Positions 32,472 to 40,790 of a DNA stretch of 55,511 bases are shown one piece after another (the first letter of the stretch is position 1; the number at the start of each line of letters is the position of its first letter). The notes under the pieces were generated by a model. The model made no database searches. It was not told the origin of the DNA and saw only the letters and a program-made list of their open reading frames with translations. This DNA is from Candidatus Tritonobacter lacicola (GTDB lineage: Bacteria > Auribacterota > Tritonobacteria > Tritonobacterales > Tritonobacteraceae): contig JAVCDC010000052.1 of the NCBI GenBank assembly GCA_030765135.1, positions 1 to 55,511 on the forward strand, in the 5' to 3' direction. Position numbers and translations under genes: made by a program.

Positions 32472-34487
32472 TTATCTTCTAAAGAGCCCCCTGACGAAGC
32501 CCTCTTCCTGAGCCTGCTTGCCGAAACGGGCCTCGTTGATCCTAGCCGTCATGTAGCCGCCGCTGAGGTAGTCAATATTTGCCGTCATCTCCTGGAGCTG
32601 GATCTCCATGCGTATCCTCTCCCGCAGATCCTCCGGCGGTGAGAGGAGCAGATCGACCTGGAACTGCCTCCTCTGGAAGTAGAACTGCGTCACCTGCTCC
32701 AGGACCTCGTTCCTGAACTCCGCCAGCTCGGCCGCCTCGTCGCTGATATCGACCTGGGCCTTGCTGTAGAGGAAGTCGCCGAGCTTCCATTTCATCTCGA
32801 CCAGGACCTCGTCCTCGGTCTTCCGCTCGTGCTTCGTCTTTAGCTCGTAATTCCTGTCGGTTTTATCCGATGACTCCATGGCCGTGCCGACGCGGCTGTC
32901 CGCCGAGTCCAGGCCCCAGGACGCGTTGAAATTCTGATCCAGGTATTCGGAGTAATCCGAATCAAAGTCAAGCTCCTCATCGTGCTCCCACGTGATCTGA
33001 TCCCACTTGGTCTCGGCACGCTTATGCTTGAACTGGAGCTTCACATCCGGGAGGAACGCCCGCCACTTCGCGCCGCGTCTCCACGCCTCTATCTTATCCG
33101 GGTGGACCTCGGCGAACCTCATGGCCACCTCCTGAATCTCCTGGACCGTGGGCTCATAGGCGAACTGGGAGAGAACGGTCTTCACGTCGTCCATTGTGGG
33201 AACGGGAGGGCCGAGCTCCTCCTCCACCGCTGCCACGGGCACCGTCTCAGCAACCGCCACTGTCTCCACGACGGGCGCCGTCTCGGCCTCCGCGACGGGG
33301 GCCGTCTCCGCAGGCATGGTTTCCACAGCGGAAGCTTCCTCTACCGCGCCGGTGTCCTCAACTTGCCCGGACGCCTTCGCAGGTGCCGCCGCGAGCTGCC
33401 CGGTCACCGCCGGGGCCGAGCCGGCAGTCGAGCCGAGAAACACGTCGGTCCCGGCAACAACCCACAACCGGTCCCTGTCTATCGGATCGAATGCGAGGGC
33501 CTTCCCCGGGCCGGAGGGGATGCCGTCCGAGAGATCGGTCCAATTCTGGCCGCTGTCCGTCGAGCCGAAGATGCCCCCGCTCGTCGCTGCGTAGACCAGG
33601 GTCGAATCCGCCGGGGAGACAGCCACCTGGTCAACGCTCCCGGCCAGGCCGAGCTTCGACCAGCTCATCCCCTCGTCGGTGGACTTATAAAGCCCCCTGT
33701 CTGTGCCGAAGAAAAGGACCTTGGGATCAAGAGAATCCGTAGCTATTGAAGAGACGCTCAGTTCGTCGGGGCCGGCGACAAGGTCGACCCACACCGCTCC
33801 GCCGTCCTCGGTCTTCTTCGCGCCGCCAAGGACTCCCGCATAGACCATATCGGGATTGAAGGGGTGAATGGCCACACAGTTCACGGGATCGGCGACGCCG
33901 GCGGCTTTCCAGCTTTTTCCCGCGTCACCGCTCTTCATCAGCCCCCCGATCGTCGCGGCGTACACGATATCGGGATTCGACGAGCTGATGGCTATGCCGG
34001 TAATGGTCTGGGCCTTTCCCGAAAAGTCCGAGTTAACGGTGCTCCAGCTGACACCGCCATCCTCGCTCTTGTAGAGTCCCTCCGGGCTTCCGACAAAAAG
34101 CGACGAGGGATTGGACGGATCGATAGCAATCGAGGTCGATCCTGAAACAGCGCCATTCTTCTCCCCCATCCCGGAGAGGGCCGCGCGCTCGGCTGGGGTC
34201 ATGTCCGGCGACACCTCTATCTTCTTCGCGGACAGGTCCAGTACCTCATTCCAGTTTTTGCCGGTGTCGGCCGTCACCAGAAGCCCCCGCTCCGTAGCAA
34301 GATAGGCCTTGTTCTGGTCCAGAGGGTCGATGACGATCATCCTCAGATCCTCGGCCTGCAGGGGCTGGCCGATGTTCTGCCATACGGTGTCAAGCGTCTG
34401 GCTCCTGAGGCCTTTTTCCCCCGCAAAGCATATAATTAAAGCAGAAAAGGCCACGCCGACCGCTATAAAAGCCTTGTGCCATTTCAT
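32472..34487 (-). CDS. Exported beta-propeller (Asp-box/BNR, VPS10-like) protein
   Basis: This is a 671-residue protein with a signal sequence (AFIAVGVAFSALIICFAGEKG). Residues about 35-365 contain six or seven blades with Asp-box repeats: LYKSEDGGVSWSTV, LMKSGDAGKSWKAA, LYKSTDEGMSWSKL and IFGSTDSGQNWTDL. This is the sortilin/VPS10-like propeller type seen in sialidases and photosystem II assembly factor Ycf48. A low-complexity Ala/Val/Glu/Thr/Pro linker (about 370-440) follows. The C-terminal ~230 residues are a charged domain (KHKRAETKWDQITWEHDEEL) with helical end and no recognised family. It likely binds protein or glycan outside the cytoplasm. ATG 34487 has GGGGAG 7 nt upstream. Confidence 0.86.
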   Translation of the reverse strand: MKWHKAFIAVGVAFSALIICFAGEKGLRSQTLDTVWQNIGQPLQAEDLRMIVIDPLDQNKAYLATERGLLVTADTGKNWNEVLDLSAKKIEVSPDMTPAERAALSGMGEKNGAVSGSTSIAIDPSNPSSLFVGSPEGLYKSEDGGVSWSTVNSDFSGKAQTITGIAISSSNPDIVYAATIGGLMKSGDAGKSWKAAGVADPVNCVAIHPFNPDMVYAGVLGGAKKTEDGGAVWVDLVAGPDELSVSSIATDSLDPKVLFFGTDRGLYKSTDEGMSWSKLGLAGSVDQVAVSPADSTLVYAATSGGIFGSTDSGQNWTDLSDGIPSGPGKALAFDPIDRDRLWVVAGTDVFLGSTAGSAPAVTGQLAAAPAKASGQVEDTGAVEEASAVETMPAETAPVAEAETAPVVETVAVAETVPVAAVEEELGPPVPTMDDVKTVLSQFAYEPTVQEIQEVAMRFAEVHPDKIEAWRRGAKWRAFLPDVKLQFKHKRAETKWDQITWEHDEELDFDSDYSEYLDQNFNASWGLDSADSRVGTAMESSDKTDRNYELKTKHERKTEDEVLVEMKWKLGDFLYSKAQVDISDEAAELAEFRNEVLEQVTQFYFQRRQFQVDLLLSPPEDLRERIRMEIQLQEMTANIDYLSGGYMTARINEARFGKQAQEEGFVRGLFRR

Positions 34488-34543
34488 AAATATCTCCCCG
34501 GTTGATTTGTTTGGCTAATCATATTAGGGCAATAACGAAACAA

Positions 34544-34573
34544 AAGCTAGCATAGAAGTTGTTTTTCTGTCAA
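34544..34573 (-). promoter_or_regulatory. Sigma70-type promoter for the propeller gene
   Basis: On the minus strand a perfect -35 TTGACA (34573-34568) is followed after 18 nt by TAGCTT (34549-34544) preceded by TGC, an extended -10. The predicted start is about 50 nt before ATG 34487. Confidence 0.5.
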
Positions 34574-34672
34574 TATTTTTTTAAATTGCATTACGAACGG
34601 GCCGGGCGCAATGCATCCGGCCGCCCTCCCCTAGCTCTCGATTGCACGTATCGCTCACAGGAGCACAACAGA

Positions 34673-36856
34673 ATGAAAACGAGGATGAAGACATTCCTGA
34701 GCCTGCTTCTTGTGCTGTCTCTCGCGTTTCTTCTGTACATAAATTCACTTGAGGGAACCACACTCTGGGAAGACGGGGTGCTCATACTGGACAACAGGCT
34801 CATCCGGGACACGGGGAACCTCGGGCGCCTCTTCAGCCCGGCGTTCTGGTCCTCCTACCACCTCACCACCTCTAAAGATTACCGCCCTGTAAGCTTTTCC
34901 ACTTTTATCATCGACAACGCCGTCTTCGGCGGCTCCGTGCAAATTCACCGCGGCGGGAACATCATCCTTTACGGCGTCACCTCCGTTCTGCTTTATCTTC
35001 TGGTCAATCTTTTATCCTCGTCAAGGAAGATTGCCCTGGCAGCAGCACTTCTCTTCGCCTCGCACCCCGTCCACGTCGAGGCCGTCGTCTGGCTGAAAAA
35101 CAGGTCGGAGCTCCTTGCCACCCTCTTCATGCTCGTCGCCCTCATCGCGTTCATCAAGATGTGCCTTTCCAGGAAGATGAGAACCCCCCTCCTCGCCGCC
35201 TCCCTCGTCGCGTTCATCCTCGCTCTCCTCTCAAAAGAGTCCGCCCTCGTCCTCCCGATTATCCTCTGCGCAGTTTTATTCTTCCTCCGCCGGGAGGGAC
35301 GGACGGGGGCCAAAGCCACAGTGCTGGTTCCATACCTGTTATCGAGCGGCGCGTTCTACCTTTTTAAAACCCTGGCCATCCCCCAGGGAAGAATGGACGA
35401 CGCGCTCTCATATCTGCCGGCGCCTTACTCCCGCATCGCGCTCGCCGTCGAGACGATCGGGAGCTATATCAGGCTGCTCCTCCTGCCAGCGGGCCTCTCG
35501 GTCCAGCATGTTTCGCCGGCGATAGGCCAGGCCATGGACGGCGGCTTCCTCCTGTCGCTGTCCATCACGTTCATCTTCTTGATAGCCCTCATCGTATCTC
35601 TCCGTCGCCGGCGCTTTCTGGCGCTGGCCCTTGCATGGGTCATGATCTGCCTTCTCCCCCTGTCCAACATCATCTTCATGTTTCCGGGCAGGCCGGTCGC
35701 AGAACAGAGGCTCTTCTTCCCATCCGTCGGCATGGCCATGGCGCTCGCTTCTTTCCTAGCCTCCGCTGGAGGGGCCCGTCAGCGCCGGGTCGCCCTCGCG
35801 GTAATCGTCATCTGCTACGGCGCTCTCACAATAGACAGGAACATGGACTGGTCGGACGGCAGGAAGATCATGGAGCGCGCTCTCGCCGTATCCCCCGGGA
35901 GCTGGAAGGCCGGGCTCAACCTCTCCTCGCGGTCATTCGACGAGGGGGACTACGCGGCCGCGTTCCGTTACGCAAGAACGTCCGCGGCGTTGTACCCGAA
36001 CCTGACCAGACCCTATCGCCATATCGCCGCACTGTACGACAAGCTCGGTCACCCGGGAAAGGCGGAAGGCTATTACAAACTCGCGCTCAGGATAAAGCCG
36101 GAAGATGCCCTGGCTCACAACGGGCTCGGGTCGATCTACGCAAAGGCCGGCAAATACGGCCTCGCACGGCGGGAGTACAGTCTCGCTCTCCGTCACCAGG
36201 TCCAGCCGGCCACTGTCCTGGCGAACGTCGGCTGGACTCACGAAAAGTGCGGCTCCCTCGAGGAAGCCGCCCGCTACTACCGTAAAGCGATACTCCACTA
36301 CCCGGATTTCAAGAACGGGTATTGCGACCTGGGGCGGGTCCTGTACAGAATGAGAAGGCTGGACGATAGCCGGAGGGCGTTTGCCGAAGCGCTGGAGATA
36401 GACGGAAGCTACTCCCCCGCACACCGGGGATTCGGAGAGATCGCACTGGCGGAGGGGCGGCACGAGCCGGCGCGGGAGCACTTCGAGAGGGCGCTCGACC
36501 TCTCACCCGGGGACGCCGAGGTACTGAATTCGATTGCAATCTCCTATAAAAGGGAGGGATCCCTCCGCTCAGCCTTCGCCTACCAACAAAGGGCATTTCT
36601 AAGCGATCCCCTCAACAGTTCCTATTTCAACTCCCTCCTGGACACCTACCGCCTTATGGACGATCCCTCCCCCAAGGACCAGCTCGGCAAGGCGATAACC
36701 GCCGCCGCCCGGAGATGCCTCGCCTCGGGACACGGTGAAGCGGCGAGGTCCTATCTCGAAACCCTTCTCCAGATAGACAACGGGAATGCCCGGGCGCGGG
36801 AAATGATAATGGAGCTGTACAGCGGCGGTGGGACGATCACATATCGCGGTATTTAG
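34673..36856 (+). CDS. TMTC/PMT-like multipass membrane protein with C-terminal TPRs (second copy)
   Basis: This is 727 residues, built like the 23142-25010 protein. There are about ten transmembrane helices over the first 400 residues, an acidic first loop (TTLWEDGVLILDN), and the HP motif FASHPVHVEAVVWLKNRSELL. The last ~300 residues are TPRs (HNGLGSIYAKAGKYGLARREY and several more). TMTC/GT39-type proteins transfer sugar from a polyprenyl phosphate to protein. ATG 34673 is chosen because AGGAG lies 9 nt upstream; the frame is open back to 34559. The two copies have diverged strongly and stand in separate transcription units. Confidence 0.86.
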   Translation: MKTRMKTFLSLLLVLSLAFLLYINSLEGTTLWEDGVLILDNRLIRDTGNLGRLFSPAFWSSYHLTTSKDYRPVSFSTFIIDNAVFGGSVQIHRGGNIILYGVTSVLLYLLVNLLSSSRKIALAAALLFASHPVHVEAVVWLKNRSELLATLFMLVALIAFIKMCLSRKMRTPLLAASLVAFILALLSKESALVLPIILCAVLFFLRREGRTGAKATVLVPYLLSSGAFYLFKTLAIPQGRMDDALSYLPAPYSRIALAVETIGSYIRLLLLPAGLSVQHVSPAIGQAMDGGFLLSLSITFIFLIALIVSLRRRRFLALALAWVMICLLPLSNIIFMFPGRPVAEQRLFFPSVGMAMALASFLASAGGARQRRVALAVIVICYGALTIDRNMDWSDGRKIMERALAVSPGSWKAGLNLSSRSFDEGDYAAAFRYARTSAALYPNLTRPYRHIAALYDKLGHPGKAEGYYKLALRIKPEDALAHNGLGSIYAKAGKYGLARREYSLALRHQVQPATVLANVGWTHEKCGSLEEAARYYRKAILHYPDFKNGYCDLGRVLYRMRRLDDSRRAFAEALEIDGSYSPAHRGFGEIALAEGRHEPAREHFERALDLSPGDAEVLNSIAISYKREGSLRSAFAYQQRAFLSDPLNSSYFNSLLDTYRLMDDPSPKDQLGKAITAAARRCLASGHGEAARSYLETLLQIDNGNARAREMIMELYSGGGTITYRGI

Positions 36857-37034
36857 AGGGGGGATCGACAGGCTGTTTGCCCAATAAAAGGTTGGACTCG
36901 ATAGACTGAACGGCGAACTCCGGCCAGTCAGAAAACAAGCCCCCCATGGCGTTGAACCTGCGGGTTGCGTGCCGTTCCCGGGAGCAACCGATGAAGCACA
37001 GAGCGCATCCGAGAAGCAGTAAAAGCTTAATCAT
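36837..37034 (-). CDS. Small lipoprotein
   Basis: This 65-residue protein has a lipoprotein signal: MIKLLLLLGCALCFIGC with Cys17 as the lipidated residue. The mature part is short and basic then neutral (SRERHATRRFNAMGGLFSDW). I do not recognise the family. ATG 37034 gives a proper signal peptide; an in-frame ATG at 37055 or 37076 would bury it. It is convergent with the upstream plus-strand gene and overlaps its 3' end by 20 bp. Confidence 0.55.
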   Translation of the reverse strand: MIKLLLLLGCALCFIGCSRERHATRRFNAMGGLFSDWPEFAVQSIESNLLLGKQPVDPPSKYRDM

Positions 37035-37112
37035 CTTTGGGCAATCGAATATCATGCACATCCCCACTTGCAACAATAATACAGAACGTACCTTTTGCCG
37101 TCAAACATTTTT

Positions 37113-37589
37113 TTATTTTTTCTCCAGTTCCAGAAGAGATCGCTTCCAGGCCACACCTCCCGAGTATCCTCCAAGCCCGCCTCCCGCCCCGATAACGCGG
37201 TGGCATGGGATGAGTATCGGGCAGGGATTTCTCCTGCAGGCCCCGCCTACCGCGCGCGCCCCCCGTGGACTCCCCGCCCTCCGGGACACCCAACCATAGC
37301 TCCGCGTCTCCCCGTAGGGGATCGCCCTGATAACAACAAGAACCCGCCTGTCGAAACGCCCGAGGCCCGTGAGATCGAGAGGCGCGGTGAAGGCAACGCG
37401 CTCCCCTCTAAAATACCCCATAAGCTCATCCGGGAGACTCCTCATGAACCTCTCGCTGAACCTCTTCCGGGGCGAAACCGTCCCGGTGCCGGGAGAAGGC
37501 TTCGGGGGAAAGGTGAGACCGGCAACGCCCCTCGTGGTGTAGAGTACCACGAAATTCCCGGCCGGCGTCCGTATCTCACATCGCCGCAC
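37113..37589 (-). CDS. ogt: Methylated-DNA-protein cysteine methyltransferase
   Basis: This 158-residue protein repairs O6-alkylguanine by transfer to its own cysteine. The active site is ILIPCHRVIGAGGGLGGYSGG, with FDRRVLVVIRAIPYGETRSYGWV (helix-turn-helix/DNA-binding part) and ARAVGGACRRNPCP before it. It lacks the long N-terminal domain of Ada and is of Ogt size. Start is GTG 37589, overlapping the stop of the IspH-UbiA gene by 14 nt. Confidence 0.94.
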   Translation of the reverse strand: MRRCEIRTPAGNFVVLYTTRGVAGLTFPPKPSPGTGTVSPRKRFSERFMRSLPDELMGYFRGERVAFTAPLDLTGLGRFDRRVLVVIRAIPYGETRSYGWVSRRAGSPRGARAVGGACRRNPCPILIPCHRVIGAGGGLGGYSGGVAWKRSLLELEKK

Positions 37590-39324
37590 CGGTGAACACC
37601 GCCTTCCAGGACAGGGCCGACGCGCCCGCTATTACGAAGCTCGTATCGAGTACAACCTCGAATAAAACACCATGAGGGATCCTCCTCTCACCCGAGTAAT
37701 ACGCGTAGATGCAGCATAAGATATATGCGAGCGGGAGCAGGAGGAAGAGAGCCAGCAAACCGATATACGGCATGGCCCCGAGAAGCACCGCCGCGAGCAC
37801 GAAGACCGCGGCGACGGCGATGTTTCTGCCCCTCTCTCTCCCGAGAAGCGTCGGTATCGTCTCTCTCCCGACGATCATGTCGCCTTGAACATCCCTCATG
37901 GAGAAAAGAAGACACCTGATAAACACGAGCCCGAAGACGAAGGCTGCCGCAACGAGCACCGAAGCGTTGAACGATGCCACTCCCCGGCCGCGCGCGAGGA
38001 GAATGATCACGGCGGTCCACGCCGCCGGCACGAAGAGGTCCTTGGACGCCGGGATATCCCTTATCCTGCCCAGGGATATTCTCCCGTCCCTCCATACGGG
38101 GATGACGGTAATGCTGTACGCTATCCCCAGCAGGCACGCAACACCCAGGAAGACGAACGGCAACAGGCCCCGGAACGCGCCTATAGCAAGGACGGCGCAG
38201 ACACCCACCGCTCCCATGGGAACAAGCAAAAAGCGCTTCCGCTCGTAGAACTTCATCATCGCCGGCTCGCTGAACTGAAGGGCCTCCCTTTCCGTGAAGT
38301 GGTTCAGGATATGGATTCCCAGGACGTAAAGGGCCGAACCGGTAACACAGAGGGCCGTCGGCTGAATGCCCATGATCAGGCTCGCAGCGCAGGCCAGAAA
38401 TCCGGCACCCGCGGCCACGTAGATGTTGCTCGTAACAGCGAAGCGAAACGCCTCCCTGACCCACCGTACGACGGGACTTGTCTTCTTCCGCCCGACCTCT
38501 TCCAGCCTGTCAACGACGCGGAAGATCATCCAGTTGGGGGTCGAGCTGCCCGAGGCGATGCCGATCCTGTCGAAGGAGCAGATCTCATCGCCATCTATGC
38601 CGGATTCACTCTCCACGTGAAACGTCCTCGCTCCGCAGGAACGCGCTATATCGGCAAGCCTCCTTGTATTTGCGCTGCCCTTACCCCCGACGACAATGAC
38701 GGCATCAACGCTCTTCGCCAGCTCGCGCAGCTCCTCCTGTTTATCACGGGTTGACCTGCAAATCGTCTGAAAGACCCTGCAATCGGGTGAATTCCTTTTC
38801 AGCTCGCTGCATATCTCACCATAAAGGCGCGTATCCTGCGTCGTTTGAGCCACGACGCATACCTTCTCCATCCCCGGCAGCCGCCTCGCCTCATCTGTGG
38901 AGTTGATTACAGAGCAACGATCGCCCGCAAAGCCCATCAGTCCCTCAACCTCCGCGTGGCCGCGATCGCCGACAATGACGATTGAAAAACCCCGCCGGGC
39001 GTGCTTTTTTACGATTGATTGAACCTTCATAACATCAGGGCAGGTGGCATCGCAGACCCGGGTCGCTCTCCTTTTAAGCTCGGCTCTAACGGCTGGAGCG
39101 ACGCCATGGGCCCTTATAATTACCGTGCCGTCAATACGAGGGGGCAGCTCCTTTAAAACCTCAACCCCGCGCTCCGACAGCACTTCTATTATCTGCGGGT
39201 TATGGATAAGGGGGCCCCACGTATAGAGCTTTCCCGTCCGCTTCCGGGCCAGCGAAAGGGTGCGGAAAAGTGCTCTCTTCACACCCATGCAAAATCCCAC
39301 TGTTCTGGCAACCCTGATCTTCAT
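37576..39324 (-). CDS. ispH: IspH (HMBPP reductase) fused to UbiA-type prenyltransferase
   Basis: This is a 582-residue fusion. Residues 1-285 are IspH, the last enzyme of the MEP isoprenoid pathway. Cluster ligands C12 (GFCMGVKRA), C95 (CDATCPDV) and C189 (QTICRSTRDKQ) are all present, with the HAEVEG acid and GSSTPNW substrate contacts. Residues about 290-582 carry about nine transmembrane helices. SMRDVQGDMIVGRETIPTLLG is the second UbiA aspartate motif, and YSITVIP...RIRDIPASKD matches a UbiA loop. The first Asp motif is replaced by NHFTERE, so catalysis is uncertain. The fusion would place isoprenoid supply at the membrane next to a prenyl transfer step. The acceptor is unknown. Confidence 0.9.
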   Translation of the reverse strand: MKIRVARTVGFCMGVKRALFRTLSLARKRTGKLYTWGPLIHNPQIIEVLSERGVEVLKELPPRIDGTVIIRAHGVAPAVRAELKRRATRVCDATCPDVMKVQSIVKKHARRGFSIVIVGDRGHAEVEGLMGFAGDRCSVINSTDEARRLPGMEKVCVVAQTTQDTRLYGEICSELKRNSPDCRVFQTICRSTRDKQEELRELAKSVDAVIVVGGKGSANTRRLADIARSCGARTFHVESESGIDGDEICSFDRIGIASGSSTPNWMIFRVVDRLEEVGRKKTSPVVRWVREAFRFAVTSNIYVAAGAGFLACAASLIMGIQPTALCVTGSALYVLGIHILNHFTEREALQFSEPAMMKFYERKRFLLVPMGAVGVCAVLAIGAFRGLLPFVFLGVACLLGIAYSITVIPVWRDGRISLGRIRDIPASKDLFVPAAWTAVIILLARGRGVASFNASVLVAAAFVFGLVFIRCLLFSMRDVQGDMIVGRETIPTLLGRERGRNIAVAAVFVLAAVLLGAMPYIGLLALFLLLPLAYILCCIYAYYSGERRIPHGVLFEVVLDTSFVIAGASALSWKAVFTGAAM

Positions 39325-39368
39325 TGATTATAGGATATAGTATCACGCAGGTATAATTCAGAATAGCC

Positions 39369-39397
39369 TTGTCGTAAAGCTGGGCCTTCTGTATGCT
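39369..39397 (+). promoter_or_regulatory. Sigma70-type promoter before 39461 gene
   Basis: TTGTCG (39369-39374) and TATGCT (39392-39397) are 17 nt apart in the divergent gap between the IspH-UbiA gene and the membrane protein gene. Both boxes are 4-of-6 matches. Confidence 0.4.
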
Positions 39398-39426
39398 TTA
39401 TCTCCGCTGCCCTGCAATTTATAAAA

Positions 39427-39457
39427 AATAAATTTGCGAACGAGTGAGCAAATTTAT
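39427..39457. repeat. AT-rich inverted repeat before 39461 start
   Basis: ATAAATTTGC (39428-39437) and GCAAATTTAT (39448-39457) are perfect arms around GAACGAGTGA. It is the same element as at 16421-16453 in reverse orientation, and it abuts the start of the downstream gene. GTGAG within it is the only ribosome-site-like sequence. Confidence 0.8.
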
Positions 39458-39460
39458 GTG

Positions 39461-40114
39461 ATGACAGCCGCCGATAGAACTTTAAAGGTGCTCGCCATAG
39501 TCATCGGATTTCTCGTGATATCCTCCCGCTTCCCGGGATTCATCTGGCCCGACAGGTTCAAGAACGTTTTCAAGAAGTACATATTACTCGGCAACGGCGT
39601 CTACCGCGCCGTCGGGGCGCTTCTCATCACGCTCGCCGTCTCCCTGTTCTACCTGGTCACATCGCACTCCCCCGAGAGGAACCCCGCGCGGCTCGCCGGC
39701 CTGTGCCTCGGCATCACCCTCCTGGGAATCGGATGGCTCCATCTCCACCCGGAGCTTCTGCGAAGGGCCCTATCCTCGTCCTCATCCCGACTGGGAGGGC
39801 GATTCGGCGCCTTGCTGGCGGACTACTCGTCAACCTCAAAAGCCTGGATCGTGACCATCGCGTTTCTCATAATAAGCACCGCCATCGGCATCCTCTATAT
39901 AACCCACCTCCCGGTTACCCCCGAGAAGTTCATCGTCCTCTACTGCGCTTTTATCATCCTCCTGGCAGGAGTCGTCCATTTCTACCCCGATGCACTGAGG
40001 AAGATAGCATCAAAGGTGGCCTTCCGGTCATCGGCGACGATTCGCTGGACAAGCCTAGTCTCCACAATCGTCGTCCTGATCGTCATCATCTGGGCGCTCC
40101 TTTCCCCTGATTAA
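39461..40114 (+). CDS. Unrecognised multipass membrane protein
   Basis: This is 217 residues with about five or six hydrophobic helices (LAIVIGFLVISSRFPGFI, GALLITLAVSLFYLV, LAGLCLGITLLGIGWL, AWIVTIAFLIISTAIGILY, FIVLYCAFIILLAGVVHFY, SLVSTIVVLIVIIWALL). Two halves share LH-x-H/Y-P-E/D-A-LRR/K (WLHLHPELLRRAL and VVHFYPDALRKIA), indicating an internal duplication. I know no function. ATG 39461 is preferred; TTG at 39434 would lie in the repeat. Confidence 0.75.
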   Translation: MTAADRTLKVLAIVIGFLVISSRFPGFIWPDRFKNVFKKYILLGNGVYRAVGALLITLAVSLFYLVTSHSPERNPARLAGLCLGITLLGIGWLHLHPELLRRALSSSSSRLGGRFGALLADYSSTSKAWIVTIAFLIISTAIGILYITHLPVTPEKFIVLYCAFIILLAGVVHFYPDALRKIASKVAFRSSATIRWTSLVSTIVVLIVIIWALLSPD

Positions 40115-40790
40115 AACGAATATAATGAAGCGCGAAAGACAGTAATCCTGGCAGGAATTTTAGGCTTCTGTTTATATTCCAACTACCAAAAATAACCGCG
40201 GATTACACGGATTTTACGGATTAAAATCATCGAAGACAAACCACAATGATTTCTTGGTCGTTTTTTTGTGACATATCCGGATTAGTTAGAGAAAGGGATC
40301 GTTGCCCTTGGATAACATCTTGCGCCATCGCTATGAAATCTGATCACGTGAACGATACCCGACTTGAGCTCATTGAATATTTTGAAGTTCAAAAGGAACC
40401 CTTCACTGAACAATTTCCTTATGTAATTAAAAATGGTCGTGCTGTTTTAAAGCAAAGCCCTGAAATCAATCTTTGATTACGATCTGAACCGCACCTCTTA
40501 TTTCAGTGTTTTCAGTGCCTTCTGTGGTTTATTAGAAGGCTTATTATCAATCCGTTTAATCCGTAGAATCCGCGGTTATGAAATTTCGTCTATCCTCCCC
40601 AATTTGTATGCCGACACATCATTTGCAGTGAATCCAGATAAAAGGAACTACCCCACGACTCGGAATTGTATAAAATCGGCACCTGATTAAATAATTTCAG
40701 GGATAATCAGAGAAATCAGGTGCTCATTATTTTCTTCGTGACATTTTAACCGCCTCTGGAAGGCGTGCTCTTCGCGGTTTGATTTACCGC
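40115..40790. other. Gene-free stretch with nested inverted repeats
   Basis: There is no convincing gene in these 676 bp. An inverted repeat brackets the middle: ATAACCGCGGATT...ACGGATT at 40191-40227 and its complement at 40546-40579. Next to the right arm, around 40503-40535, lies word-repetitive DNA (TTTTCAGTGCCTTCTGTGG). A further hairpin, GCACCTGATT/AATCAGGTGC, is at 40679-40723, close to the 3' end of the ABC permease gene. A 76-codon frame (40246-40476) inside the bracket lacks recognisable motifs. Confidence 0.7.
40191..40579. repeat. Inverted-repeat-bracketed element (AACCGCGGATT arms)
   Basis: The arms 40191-40227 and 40546-40579 are imperfect reverse complements sharing ATAACCGCGGATT and ACGGATT. 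The 318 bp between them do not encode a transposase. It may be a non-autonomous mobile element or an accumulation of dispersed repeats. Confidence 0.6.

Noticed and set aside
37885-38754. 289-codon plus-strand frame
   Set aside because: Antisense to the IspH-UbiA fusion, very rich in Arg/Pro/His, with no motifs.
40246-40476. 76-codon plus-strand frame inside the inverted-repeat bracket
   Set aside because: No recognisable motif, no good ribosome site, and composition like the surrounding repeats. It could be a remnant, but there is no support for a gene.
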